A stretch of 64,000 bases of DNA, from the NCBI RefSeq assembly GCF_016481275.1, contig NZ_JAEMNW010000001.1:372001-436000 (forward strand), given 5' to 3'. Positions within the stretch are counted from its first letter, which is position 1. Each line of letters starts with the position of its first letter. The DNA comes from Antrihabitans auranticaus. GTDB lineage: Bacteria > Actinomycetota > Actinomycetes > Mycobacteriales > Mycobacteriaceae. Made by a program: the position numbers and the translations under genes. Below the pieces are notes generated by a model that saw nothing but the letters and a program-made list of their open reading frames with translations, ran no database searches and had not been told where the DNA came from. This document shows positions 7,582-20,400 of the stretch, piece after piece.

Positions 7582-10500
7582 CCCTCGATCTCCAATCGTC
7601 GTATCGCGTGCGGTCGGCCGAGGTAGGCGCCGATGAGTGGACCTGCGGTCACCATCGAAGCCGGCGCGCAGATCTCCCAGTGGGTGCACTCGACGACATG
7701 ATTCGCGATCAACCGGCCGACGTAAGGCTGCCACGAATCCGCGGCAGCGGTCGAATCGGCGATCCCTGCCCCCGCGGTGAAGAACAGGACGTCCCCGTCA
7801 TAGCGTCGCGGCACGTGGCTGTGCAGCAGAGTTGCGTTGTGCTGTGCGGCGCCGAGCAGATGCTCGATTCGGTCGCGTGACATCGACGGAACGAGCCGCC
7901 CGATCTCGGTGATCATGTCATCGAGCGAGTCGGCGGCGACCAGCCCCAGTTCGGCGTCCAGGTCACCGGCCAGCCCCAGGCCGGCGAGCAGGTCGGAAGC
8001 ACTCAGCTCCTCGACCGCACCTGACTCCTGTGGCGGTGTCGCGAGGCTGTCCAGCAAGACCAGTGAGTCCACCCCGTCGCCCGCGTCGCGGAGCTGCCCC
8101 GCGATCGCGTGTGCGATGACCCCGCCGAGTGACCAGCCCAGAAGGCTGTACGGCCCTTCCGGTTGGATGCGGCGGATCTCGGCGAGGTAGCGAGCGGCGA
8201 GATCTTCGAGCGTCGCCGGCGAATCCTCACCGATCAGAGCAGTGGTCTGCAGACCGTAGATCGGGCGATCTTCGTCGACGTACTGTGCCAGACCGGTGTA
8301 GCACCAGGACAATCCGACGATCGGATGGATGCAGAAGACCGGGGCGCGATCGCCGCTCGTACGAATCGGCAACACGATGTCGAGAGCCACATCTGCGCCG
8401 GCACCGGCGGAGTTGTCGAGTTGGCGCCCGATGGACGCAGGCGTCGGGTCCGCCATGAGCCACTGCAGTGAGACCTCACGATCGGTTCGCGCACGCAGCT
8501 GCGCGACAGCACGCATGGCGGACAACGAGTTTCCGCCCAGGTCGAAGAAGTTGTCGTCCGCACCGACAGATTCGATCGCGAGCACAGCGGCGAAGACGTC
8601 GGCCACCGCAACCTCGGACGCCGTCACGGGTGCACGGTAATGCGCGCGACTCGCAAGGTCGGGCTGCGGCAGTGCCTTTTCGTCGAGCTTGCCGGTGGGA
8701 GTTCGTGGGAACGTATCGACGACGACGATTGCGGCGGGAATCATGTGCCGCGGCAGGAACTCTGCGATGAAGGCGCGGATCCGGTCCGAGTCGGGCGTCG
8801 TGTCCGGCCGAGCCACGACGTAGGAGACGAGGACCGTTTCGCCTGCCCCCGTATGCTTTCCGACGGTTACGGCGTGGTCCACGTCCGCGTGATTGACGAT
8901 CGCGGCGTCTATTTCCCCGGGCTCGACGCGATGGCCGCGGATCTTGATCTGCTGATCGCTCCGGCCGCCGTACTCGAGCTCGCCCGGACCAGTGCCCCGA
9001 CCGGTCCAGCGCACGACGTCACCGGTGCGGTACATCCGGTCGCCCGGGGAGCCGAAGGGATTCGCGACGAAACGCTCTGCGGTGAGACCGAGGCGCCGGT
9101 TGTAGCCACGCGCCAGCCCCGGCCCAGCGACGTACAACTCGCCCGGCACACCGACCGGAACCGGACGCAACCTGGCGTCGAGCACCAGCAACTCGAATCC
9201 GTGGACCGCGCCACCGATGGTGACCGGCTCGCCGGATCGCAGGTCGGCAACCGTGGAGATGTCGGTAGCCTCGGTCGGGCCGTAGCCGTTGAGCATCGTC
9301 CGGCCGGGTTGCCAGCGCGACACCAGCTCAGGCGTGCACGCCTCGCCGCCGACGCCGAGCACCTCGAGCTGCGTCTGGCCTGCGGGATCGATCGACGTCA
9401 GCATCGTGGGGGTGATGAGTGCGTGCGTCACCCGCTCGGCCGACAGGAATGTCGCCAGCTCGCCGCCATCCAGCAGCGGCGGCGATATGACGAGGGCACC
9501 TGCTGCCGACAGAGCCGAAACCATTTCTCCCACAGCCATGTCGAAGCTCGGCGACGTGTTGTGCAAGAAGCGCGACGAGGGCGTCATCTTGTAATGCACG
9601 CGTCGCTCGGCAGCGAGGTTCGCAAGGCCGCGATGGGTGACGACGACACCCTTCGGGACACCGGTCGACCCGGATGTGTAGATCATGTACGCCGGATTCC
9701 CCAGTCGCACATCGACACCGAGCGAATCCGGCGACTGCTCGGCCAGCAGATCGGCGATGTCGTCGAGGATCAGCCACTCCAGGTCGTCGGGCAGCGAAGG
9801 CCGATCCGCGGCGGTCGTGATTCCGAGGACCGCACCGGAATCGGCGAGCATGTGCGCGATGCGGTCCCGCGGATAGGTCGGGTCCACCGGCAGGAATGCC
9901 GCACCCGACTTCACCACGGACCAGACCGCGCGTACCGAGTCCAACGATCGCGGCAGTGCAACCGCGACAAACGATTCCGGCCGCGCACCGCGCGCAGCGA
10001 GGACGCGCGCGAGCCGGTTCGACCAGTCGTCCACCGAACGGTAGGTGTGGTCGACTCCGCGCCAGCGCAGTGCTGTACCACGCGGGTTGGCGGCGACCGC
10101 ATCGCCGATCAGGTCGGCGAATGTGCGCGCCCGCGCACTTGCCGGGCCGCGAACCGGGACAAGCACATCGCGCTCCCCGCCATCGAGGAGATCGATATCT
10201 CCGACTGCCGCATCGGGTCCGGCCGCGATTTGCGAAAGCGTGCGCAGCACCCGGTCGCGCAAGCCGGTCACGAAGGCGTCGTCGAATACGGCTTGCTGGT
10301 ACTTCAGCGTGAAGTTCAGTTCAGCTGCTTCGGTCACGGTGATGCTCAGTGGGTAGTGAGTCCCCTCGGCCATCTCGACACCGACAACAGACATCCCGTC
10401 GATCGACGACGCCTGGGCAATCGCCGTCGTATCGACCGGATAGGACTCGAACACCAGCAGAGTGTCGAAATCGGCAGCACCACCGGCAATCTCACGAATG

Positions 10501-11474
10501 TCTGCGAGGCCGAGATACTGATGATCGAGGAGCGCCGCCTGTTGCGACTGGAGCCGCGTGAGGAACGCGCCGATCGCCTCGGCAGGGTCGAGTCGCGCCC
10601 GGACGGGCAGCGTATTGATGAACAGGCCGACCATGGACTCGACGCCGTCCAACTCCGCCGGCCTTCCGGAGACGGTCGAACCGAACACGACGTCGTCGCG
10701 ACCTGTCATGCGCGCCAGCACGATCGACCACGCTGCGGACATGATCGTATTCATCGTGACCCCGTGCGCAGCACCGAGCGCGGAAAGGCTTTCCTTCAAT
10801 TCGATGCCGGTGGCGCCGTCGAGGCGCCCGACGCCTGCAGGCGCACCGGTCGAACGGTCGGCCGAGATCGCAACCGGCTGTTCGAGATCGGCAAGTGCAT
10901 CCGTCCAAGCCTCGACCGCCGTCCGACGGTCGCGTGCCGCGAGCCACGCGAGGAACGAACGGTACGACGGCACACGCGGCAACACAGAGGCATCGCCACG
11001 CGTCGCGTAGAGCACGAGCAGTTCTTGCAGCAGTACCGGCATCGACCAGCCGTCGACGGTGACGTGGTGCAGCGTGACAACGAGCGACGAGGTATCGGGT
11101 CCTGTCGACACCAGGCAGAACCGCACGAGAGGCGGTGCGGCCAGGTTGAATCCGGTCTCGAGTTCGTCGGCACCGATCTGCGCAACCGTGCGACCGGAAA
11201 CGTTCTCGATTGCCCGCCATGGTGTGTCGACGTGGTCGAGCACGAGTTGCACAAGTTCGCCCCGAGCGTCCGGAACGAACGCGGTCCGCAGGTTCGCATG
11301 CCGGTTCAGCAGGGCCGTCACCGCGGAGCGCATGCGCGTGGCATCGACGATTCCCTGCATATCGATGACGGTTTGCGTTGTGTAGACATCGCTTTCGGTA
11401 TCGCCGACGAGTTGGGAATGGAATGCGAGCCCGTGTTGCAACGGCGACAGGGGCCACACATCCCCGATCCCCTG
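7578..11474 (-). other. NRPS module 8: C8, A8, T8, thioesterase
   Basis: C8 has [11 protein letters not shown] and HHVTVDGWS, the form found after epimerisation domains. The A8 pocket is DMGLGGGDIK, identical to A7. T8 is LGGNS. The type I thioesterase (last about 265 residues) has the Ser in GWSLGG, LLDSLA with a candidate Asp, and a C-terminal His in THWEICAP, and resembles the EntF thioesterase. It could hydrolyse or cyclise the octapeptide. Confidence 0.8.
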
Positions 11475-14400
11475 ATAGTCGGCTTCCCATCCTTCGAGGT
11501 CGCGCTGAGTCACCGCGACCAGCGGCACGTCGGACGGTGTGAGACCACCTGCCGTGCCACTCTCGACGTGCGTTGCCAACGACGCGAGAGCCCGATTCCA
11601 GTGCTGGGTGAGGCTTTCGACGTCTGCGCTCGTCAGCACGCCGCGCGGGTAGGCAAAGGTCGCAGACAACTGCGCTTCGCCGTCGACGTCTGTCACGATG
11701 GCGTTGATGTCGAGAACGGCGGCGGCCGGCATGTCGGCATCGGGGGCCGCCGAGACATCGACGTCCGCGGCGGGAATCCAGCCGAGCTCGGCCACGTTCT
11801 CGGGCAACTCACCGACCGAAACCCGGCCCAGGTAGTTGAAGCTGATCTGCGGTTCGGTCAGATCACCCAGAGCCGCCGCGGTGTCGTCGTTGAGATAGCG
11901 CAACAGCCCGTAGCCGAGCCCCTTGTCCGGCAGCGCAACGAGATGTTCCTTGGTGGCCTTGATCGCGCGCCCAGCCTCGGTACCGCCGGCCATCGCAGAC
12001 TCGATATCGATGTCGCGCAGATCGATTCGAACGGGGAACACAGTGGTGAACCACCCGACCGTGCGCGAGAGATCGGCACCTGGGACAGCGGACTCTTCCC
12101 TGCCGTGTCCTTCGAGTTGCAGCAGAACAGTCGGCTCCTCGATCGATCGCTCAGCGCGCCAGTGGCGAACTGCGAGGGCAAGCGCGCCGACGAGAGCGTC
12201 GTTCACGCCGCCGCGATAGGCCGCAGGCACCGTCGTCAGGATTGCGCGGGTCACTGCCGCGTCGACCGTGATGCGAACGCTGTCCACAGTCGACGCCGTG
12301 TCGATGGAGCGGTCCAACGGGCGACGTCCCAGCATCGGATCGGACGCCCGCAGAATCGATTCCCAGAGGGGTAGCTCCGCGACACGCGCCGGCGCATGTG
12401 CGGCGGCGGTCAGCGCGTGCGCCCAGCGGCGGAACGATGTGCCGACGGGCGCGAGCATGGGTGCCGAGCCGTGCGCGACCTGTGCCCACGCGCTGATCAG
12501 GTCGGGCACGACGATGCGCCAGGACACGCCGTCGACGACGAAGTGATGGACGATGACGATGAGCCTGCCGCACCCCTCGTCGGGGTTGAGCCATACGGCC
12601 TGCAAGACGACGCCCGCGCGCGGATCGAGGCGGCCCAGCGCGGCGTCCTTTTCACGCAGCGCCACTTCGGCAAGATCCTCGGCCGCGACATCGACGCGGT
12701 GCACCAATTCGTCGACCGCTACCGAACCCGCCGGCGCCACATCGAATTCGACGTCGGTGACCCACCGCGACCGCAACACGTCATGGCGGTCCACCACAGC
12801 GGTCAACGTCGCAACGACCCCCGACCGGTCGATGCCTGCCGGTAGCTCCAGCGCGATGAGGTGCGCGTACCGGTTCAGGCCGCCGCCACGACCCGCGACG
12901 AGCCGCATGACGGGAGTCGTCGGGAACGTGCCCACGCCGGCGCCCTCGAACTCGGCGAGCACGACAGCTTCGACAGCGTCCGCACTCGTGGCCACCTCGG
13001 CCAATGCCGCAACGGTCTTGCGCTCGAATACGTCTCGCGGCGTCAGGACGAGTCCGCGTTGCTTGGCTCGTGAGACTAGCTGGATCGACGCGATGCTGTC
13101 ACCGCCGAGGGCGAAGAAGGAATCATCGACACCGACACGGTCGACCCCGAGCAGCTCACAGAACACCGCGGCGAGGGTCGTCTCCGCACTTGTTGCGGGG
13201 GCACGGAATCGAGTCGTTGCGGAGACGAAACTCGGCTCCGGCAGAGCGGCCCGGTCCAGTTTGCCGTTGACCGTGACCGGGAGACGATCGAGCACGACGT
13301 AGGCGTCGGGCAACATCTGCGGCGGTAACGAGTCGGCAAGCCGCGCGCGCACGAACTCGACGTCGACCGAACGCCCCTCTGCGGCAACCACATAGGCCGC
13401 GAGACGGTGCCCGAGCGGGGTGTCGTGCACGAGAACGGCGGCGTGTCGAAGACCGGCGCGACGCACGAGCACTGCCTCGATCTCACCGAGTTCGATGCGG
13501 TGGCCACGAATCTTGACCTGGCTGTCACTGCGGCCGTGGTACAGCAGTTCGCCGTCGGCGGTCCAGTGCACGACGTCGCCCGTGCGATACATGCGGCTGC
13601 CGTCGGATCCGTACGGGTTGGCCACGAAACGCTCGGCGGTCAGCCCATGCCTGCGGTGGTATCCGCGCGCCAATCCCGGTCCTGCGACATACAACTCGCC
13701 TGCGACCCCACGCGGTACGGGCCGCAACCGGTCGTCGAGCACCATCACTTCGAAGCCGTGGACGGGGTGCCCGATCGTGACGGGCGAACCGACGGTCAGG
13801 TCGGCGACCGTTGCGATGTCGGTCGCCTCGGTCGGCCCGTAACCGTTGCGCATGATGCGGCCGGGCTGCCAGCGCGCGACCAGTTCGGGCGTACATGCCT
13901 CGCCTCCGACACCGAGGACGACGAGCTGCTGATGTTCACCGGGCTCGATCGTCGCCAGCACCGCCGGGGTGATGAGCGCGTGCGTCACGTGTTGGTGTTC
14001 GAGGAGTTCGCCGAGCGCGTCGCCGGCGACCGCTGTGGTCGGTGCGACGACGAGCGTGGCCGCTCCCGATAGCGCCGATACCATCTCGCCGACGGCCATG
14101 TCGAAGCTCGGTGACGCGGTGTGCAGGAACCGCGAACGGGACTCGACGATATAGCGCTCGCGTCGCTCCGCCGCAAGGTTCGCCAGACCCCCGTGGGTGA
14201 CGACAACGCCCTTGGGCAGACCCGTCGAACCGGAGGTGTAAATCATGTACGCCGGGTGATCCAAGCGGGTGCCGGTGGCGAAAGGCACAGGTGGCTGCGC
14301 ACCGAGATCGAGATCCTCGACGATCAGCCAGTGCACCGAATCAGGCAGTGCCGGCCTGTGTTCGGCCGTCGTCACACCGAGTGTGGCGCCGGAATCGTTC

Positions 14401-17400
14401 AGCATGTGGGTAATTCGGTCCGCCGGGTAGGACGGGTCGACGGGTAGGTACGCGGCGCCGGTCTTGGTCACTGCCCACACCGAGCGAACGGAATCGAGTG
14501 AGCGCGGGATGGCCAGCGCAACAAATGTTTCCGGGGCTGCACCGTGCTCGACGAGTACTCGCGCGAACCGACTGGACCACTCGTCGACCTCGAGATAGGT
14601 GTATTCCGTTTCGAGCCAGCTGATCGCAGCGCCGTCGGGATTCGCTGCGACCGCGTGGGCAATCAACTCTTCGAGAGTTCGCGCGGGCGCCGAGGGCATG
14701 CCGCGCGCGGGCGCGAGTGCGCGCCGCTCCGACGATTCGAGCAGCTCGATATCGCCGACGGCCACACCGGGATCGGCGGCGACCGCGCGCAGAATGCGCA
14801 CGAGCCGCGTCGCCATGGTGTGTATCGACGCTTCGTCGAATAGGTCGGTGGCGAAGTTGAACACCCCGACGAGTGGTTCACCCGCAACGGATTCGTTGAC
14901 AGTCAGCGCAAGGTCGTACTGTGCGACGACCCGCTCGTATCCGAGCCCTGCAATACGCAGGCCAGGAAGCGCGAAGTCTTCGGCCACGCGATGCTCGTAT
15001 GCGAATGCCACCTGGAACAAGGGTGAATGTGACTGCGAGCGCGGCGGATCGAGCACATCGACCAACCGCTCGAACGGAATGTCAGCGTTCTCGAAAGCAT
15101 CGAGAGCTGTCGTGCGAACCGCTGCCAGGAGATCGCGATAGCTGCTCGCCGTATCGATCTCGGTGCGTAGCACGAGCGTGTTCACGAACATGCCGACCAG
15201 ATCGTCCAGCGCGCGCTCACCGCGGCCGGCAATCGGGCTGCCGATTGCGATATCAGCCGTGGCGGACAAGCGCGCGAGCAGCACGGCAAACGCTGTGTGC
15301 AACACCATGAATGTTGTTGCGCCGTGCTCCCGCCCCAGCGCATCGAGAGCCGTCGACGTCTCCGCGTCGATCTCGAACGACACGTTCGCCCCGCGGTACG
15401 AGGCCGCAGGTGGCCGCGGCCGATCGAGCGGCAGTTCGAGCAGTTCGGGCAATCCCCCGAGTGCTCGCGACCAGTATCCGATCTGCGCGGCCGCGACCGA
15501 GTCCGCGTCGTCTTCGGAACCGAGCGCTGCCCGTTGCCACAGCGCGTAATCCGCGTACTGCACCTGCAGCGGTTCCCAGGCGGGCACCTGGCCGGATACG
15601 CGAGACGCGTACGCCACCATCACATCTCGGGCCAGCGGCCCCATGGAGATGCGGTCGGCGATGATGTGGTGTACGACGATGACGAGCGCAAAATCGTCTG
15701 CCGCCTGGAAAAGCCGGCCGCGGATCGGTACCTCCGTCATGACGTCGAATCCGCGCGTCACGACCTCCGCGACTCGTTCGAGTACGTCCGCCGGTGCGAC
15801 TTCGATCGGTGCCAGGTCAAGCTGAACCTCGTCCGCAGGGACGATCAGCTGGATCGGCCCAGCACCGTCTTCGGGGAACCGGGTCCGGAGCGATTCGTGC
15901 CGATCCAACACGTCAGCGACGGCAGCCTGCAACGCGGCCACGTCGAGTGAACCTGTCAGTCGGATCGCCAACGGGATGTTGTAGGCCGCGGACTGTGGGT
16001 CGAACCTGTTGAGGAACCACATCCGGGTCTGAGCCAGCGACAACGGAATCCGGTCCGGACGCTCTTGCGCCACCAACCGCGCACGACCCTGACCCGCTAG
16101 AGCCGCCACTCGAACCGCAAGCGCCGCCACAGTCGGCGCCTCGAACAACTCCCGCACCGGAATGCGAGAGTCGAACGCCGCGCCCAACCGGGCAACCAGC
16201 TGAGTCGCTATCAGCGAATTTCCACCCAGAGCGAAGAAGTCATCGTCCACGCCGACTCGCTCCGCCCCGAGCACATCGGCAAACGTCTGCGCAACAACCA
16301 CTTCCGACCGCGACCGCGGCGCCCGGAACTCCCGCACCGCAAACTCCGGAACCGGCAACGCCTTCCGATCCAACTTGCCCGAGGTGTTCAACGGGAACGC
16401 ATCCAGCACCACAACCGCGGCCGGAATCATGTACGACGGCAGTCGATCCGCCAGACCCGCAAGGACAGCTGTCGAGGACACGTCGCCACCCGCCACGACA
16501 TACCCGACCAGCTGATCACCTGTCGCGGTCGAAACGACAGCGGCGGCCGACTGATTCACACCATCGTGCGCAACCAGTGCCGACTCGATCTCACCCAACT
16601 CGATCCGCTGCCCACGGAACTTCACCTGGAAATCGATACGACCCAAATACTCCAGCACACCATCGGCCGTCCAGCGCACCAGATCCCCGGACCGATACAT
16701 CCGCGCACCCGAGCGACCGAACGGATTCGCCACAAACCGGTCCGCCGTCAAATCCGGCCGCGCCACATACCCGCGCGCCAACTGCACACCCGCCAAATAC
16801 AACTCACCAGGCACACCATCCGGCACTGGACGCAACTGCCCGTCCAACACAAAGACCTGCGAATTCCACTCCGGCACACCGATCGGCACCACACCGGCAC
16901 CCGCAACCGCAGGCGCGTACGTGATCGACACCGCCGCCTCGGTCGGACCGTACAAGTTGTGCAACCCCGCCGAACTCACACTCGCGAAGGCCGACACCGT
17001 CTGCGGCGGCAACGCCTCACCGATCACGAACACGTGCCGTAACGACGCAATCCGCCCCGCATCCACCTGCCCCGCAAACACACTCAACATCGACGGCACA
17101 AAATCGGTCACCGTCACCCCATGCGCCGCAACCAGATCCGCAATCACCTCCGGATCCCGATGCGCGTCATGCGGTGCGACAACCAACGTCGCACCCACCT
17201 GCAACGGGAGGAAGTACCCCCACAGCGACACATCGAAGGTGGTTGCAGTTTTCTGCAGATACACATCCGACGAAACGAGCCCGTACTCCGCGCGCATCCA
17301 GGCCAACTGGTTCACGATCGCGCCGTGGCTGACCGCCACACCCTTCGGCCGTCCCGTCGACCCCGACGTGAAGATCACATACGCCGGTTGCTCCGGTTGC

Positions 17401-20400
17401 ACAGACACCGACTCCATCGGCAACGCCGAATACAACGACCAATCGATATCGTCCAGCACCAACGTCGCCGCAGCGAAACCGTCACGCACCGTACTCAATA
17501 CGCATACCGGCCGCGCCGTATCCAGAATGTGCCCGATCCGCTCCGCCGGATGATCCGGATCCAACGGTACATACGCCCCACCCGCACGCACCACCGCATA
17601 CATCGCCACAACCAACTCGACCGACCGTCGAATCCCCAAGCCCACCAAAGACTCCGGACCCACACCACGCTCGACCAACACCCGAGCCAAACGATTCACC
17701 CGAGCATCGAACTCCGCATACGACACCGACTCCGACCCGAACACCACAGCAACAGCATCCGGATACGACACCACCGACCGTTCATACGCCGTCAGCAAGT
17801 CAACCTCGTCGACCAGCGCAGCCGTCGCGTTCCGGTCCAGCAAAATCCGACGGCGTTCGGCCTCATCGAGAACGTCGATATCGCCGACGCGCACCATCGG
17901 GTCGGCCACGACCGCCGCAATGACGCGCACGAACCGTTCCGCGAAGCCGCGCACCGTCGACTCGTCGAACAGGTCCGCCGCATAGGTAAACGTCGCCGAC
18001 AGTCCGTCGCCGACCGAGTCGGAAATCGTCAGCTGCAAATCGAACTGCGAGAAGCCCGTATTCGCCTCGACCGGTGACACGCTGAGCCCCGGCAATTCGA
18101 AGGTTGTCTGTGCCATGTTCTGGAAGAACAGCGCCACCTGGAACAACGGATGATGCGCCGTCGACCGCACCGGATCGAGCACCTCGACCAACCGCTCGAA
18201 CGGCACATCCGCATGCGCAAACGCCAGCAGATCCGACTCTCGCCCCCGCGCCACAACATCCACGAACGACGCCGCCGGATCGACCTGCGTCCGCAACACC
18301 AAGGTGTTCACGAACATGCCGACCAGATCGTCGAGTGCCTCCTCACCTCGGCCTGCAATCGGCGTGCCGATCGCAATGTCATCGGTACCGGACAGTTTCG
18401 ACGCCAGCACCGCCAACGCCGCATGGACAACCATGAACAACGTCGCACCCTGCGCACGACCGACCTCGATCAACCGCCGATGCTCCACCGCACCGATCTC
18501 GAACGCGAACGACCCACCCGCATACGACTGCACACCCGGACGCGGCCGATCCATCGGCAAATCCAACCGATCCGGTAACCCCGCCAACGCCTCACGCCAG
18601 AACGCAACCTGCTGCGACGCAACCGAACCCGGATCACCCTCCGAACCCAGCACCGCCCGCTGCCACAAAGCAAAATCCGCGTACTGCACAGGCAACGGCG
18701 ACCAGCCCGGAGCCTGACCGGACACTCGGGCACAGTACGCCACCATCACGTCGCGAGCCAACGGCCGCATCGACACACCGTCGGCACAGATGTGATGCGC
18801 GACGAGTGCCAGTACGTGCTCGGTAGCGGACAACTCGAATACACCGACCCGGAACGGCACCTCGACCGTTACATCGAACGGTGTGCGCGCGAATCCCCAG
18901 ATGGTCGAGGCAACATCGTCGGCACTCACCGAGACCTGCGCGAGAGTCGGCACCGCGTCGGTGGCGGCCAGAATCACCTGTGCCGGACCGTCTTCGGTCT
19001 CCGGGTAGACCGTACGCAACGACTCGTGCCGCTCGATCACGTCCGCCATCGCCGCCTGCAAGGCCGCCAGGTCGAGTTCGCCCGACAAGCGCACAGCCAC
19101 GGGGATGTTTTCCGCGGCCGATTCGGTGTCGAACCGGTTCAGGAACCACATCCGAGTCTGGGCCGGCGACAACGGGATTCGCTCCGGCCGCGGCCGGGCG
19201 ACGAGTGTGGGCCGAGACAGCCTGTCGGCCGCTTCGACGGCGGCCGCGAGGGCGTGCACCGTCGGTTCGTCGAACAGCACGCGCACCGGCAATGCGGTGC
19301 CCGCGGCCTCGTTCAACCGGGCGATGACGCGCGTCGCGGCGAGGGAGTTTCCGCCGACCTCGAAGAAGTCGTCGTTCGCGCCGACCCGGTCCAGGCCGAG
19401 CACGTCGGCAACGACATCGGCGGCAGTCCGTTCCCAGGCTGTCGACGGTGCAACGTACGCGCGGACGGGCAGTGCGGGGTCCGGTAGTGCGGACCGGTCC
19501 ACCTTCCCGTTGTTGTTGAGCGGCAAACGATCCAAGACCTCGATTGCTGCGGGCACCATGTAGCTGGGCAGCAGACCCCGCACAGCGGTAACGACGTCCG
19601 CGCCATGGACCGAGCCGGTCACGAAACCGACGAGGCGATCCGACCGGACGACGACAACCGCGTCCTGTACATCGGGGTGCGACCGAAGTGCGGCTTCGAT
19701 GTCGCCCAACTCGATCCGGAAACCGCGCACCTTGACCTGGAAGTCGGCGCGACCGACGTAGTCCAGCTCACCAGACCTCGAGCGACGGACGAGATCGCCT
19801 GTGCGATAGAGACGCTCGCCGGTCCCAGCGGGGTCGGCCACGAAAGTTGCTGCAGTCAGCGAACTCCTGCCCACATACCCGCGCGCCAACTGGGCACCGG
19901 CGAGGTACAACTCCCCCACCACACCGGGTGGCACCGCGTGCAGTCGCGAGTCGAGTACGTGCACTCGCGTGTTCCACGCCGGCATGCCGATGGGCACGCT
20001 CGTACTGTCCGCGTCAGAGACCTCGTGCGCCGTGACGCTGACAGCGGCCTCGGTGGGACCGTAGAGGTTGTGCAGCACAGCGTCCGACTGGGCTCGCACG
20101 CGCGCGGCGAGGCCCGGCGCCAATGCCTCACCGATGCAGAGGATATGACGGACAGATTCGGGCAGGCGGCGATCCGACTCGGCGACGAGCAGCGCAAGCG
20201 TCGACGGCACCGCGTGGAGCACGGTGATCGACTCACGTTCGAGCACGTCGAGCAGATACACGCGGTCGAGGTGGCCAGCGATGTCGGCGAGGACCAGTCG
20301 AGCACCGTTCTGCAACGCGAACCAGTATTCCCACACCGAAAGGTCGAAGGTCGCAGCGGTTTTGACGAGAACAGCGTCGGTCGCACCGACGGGATAGCGA

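Noticed and set aside
6571-7734. Longer 387-residue version of the esterase starting at 7734
   Set aside because: It would add an Arg-rich stretch before the signal peptide and run through the end of the NRPS gene; the ATG at 7581 gives a proper signal peptide and ATGA coupling.
8640-12374. Very long open frame on the plus strand inside the NRPS region
   Set aside because: It is antisense to modules 7-8, has Arg/Asp/His-rich composition typical of reverse frames in high-GC genes, and shows no domain.
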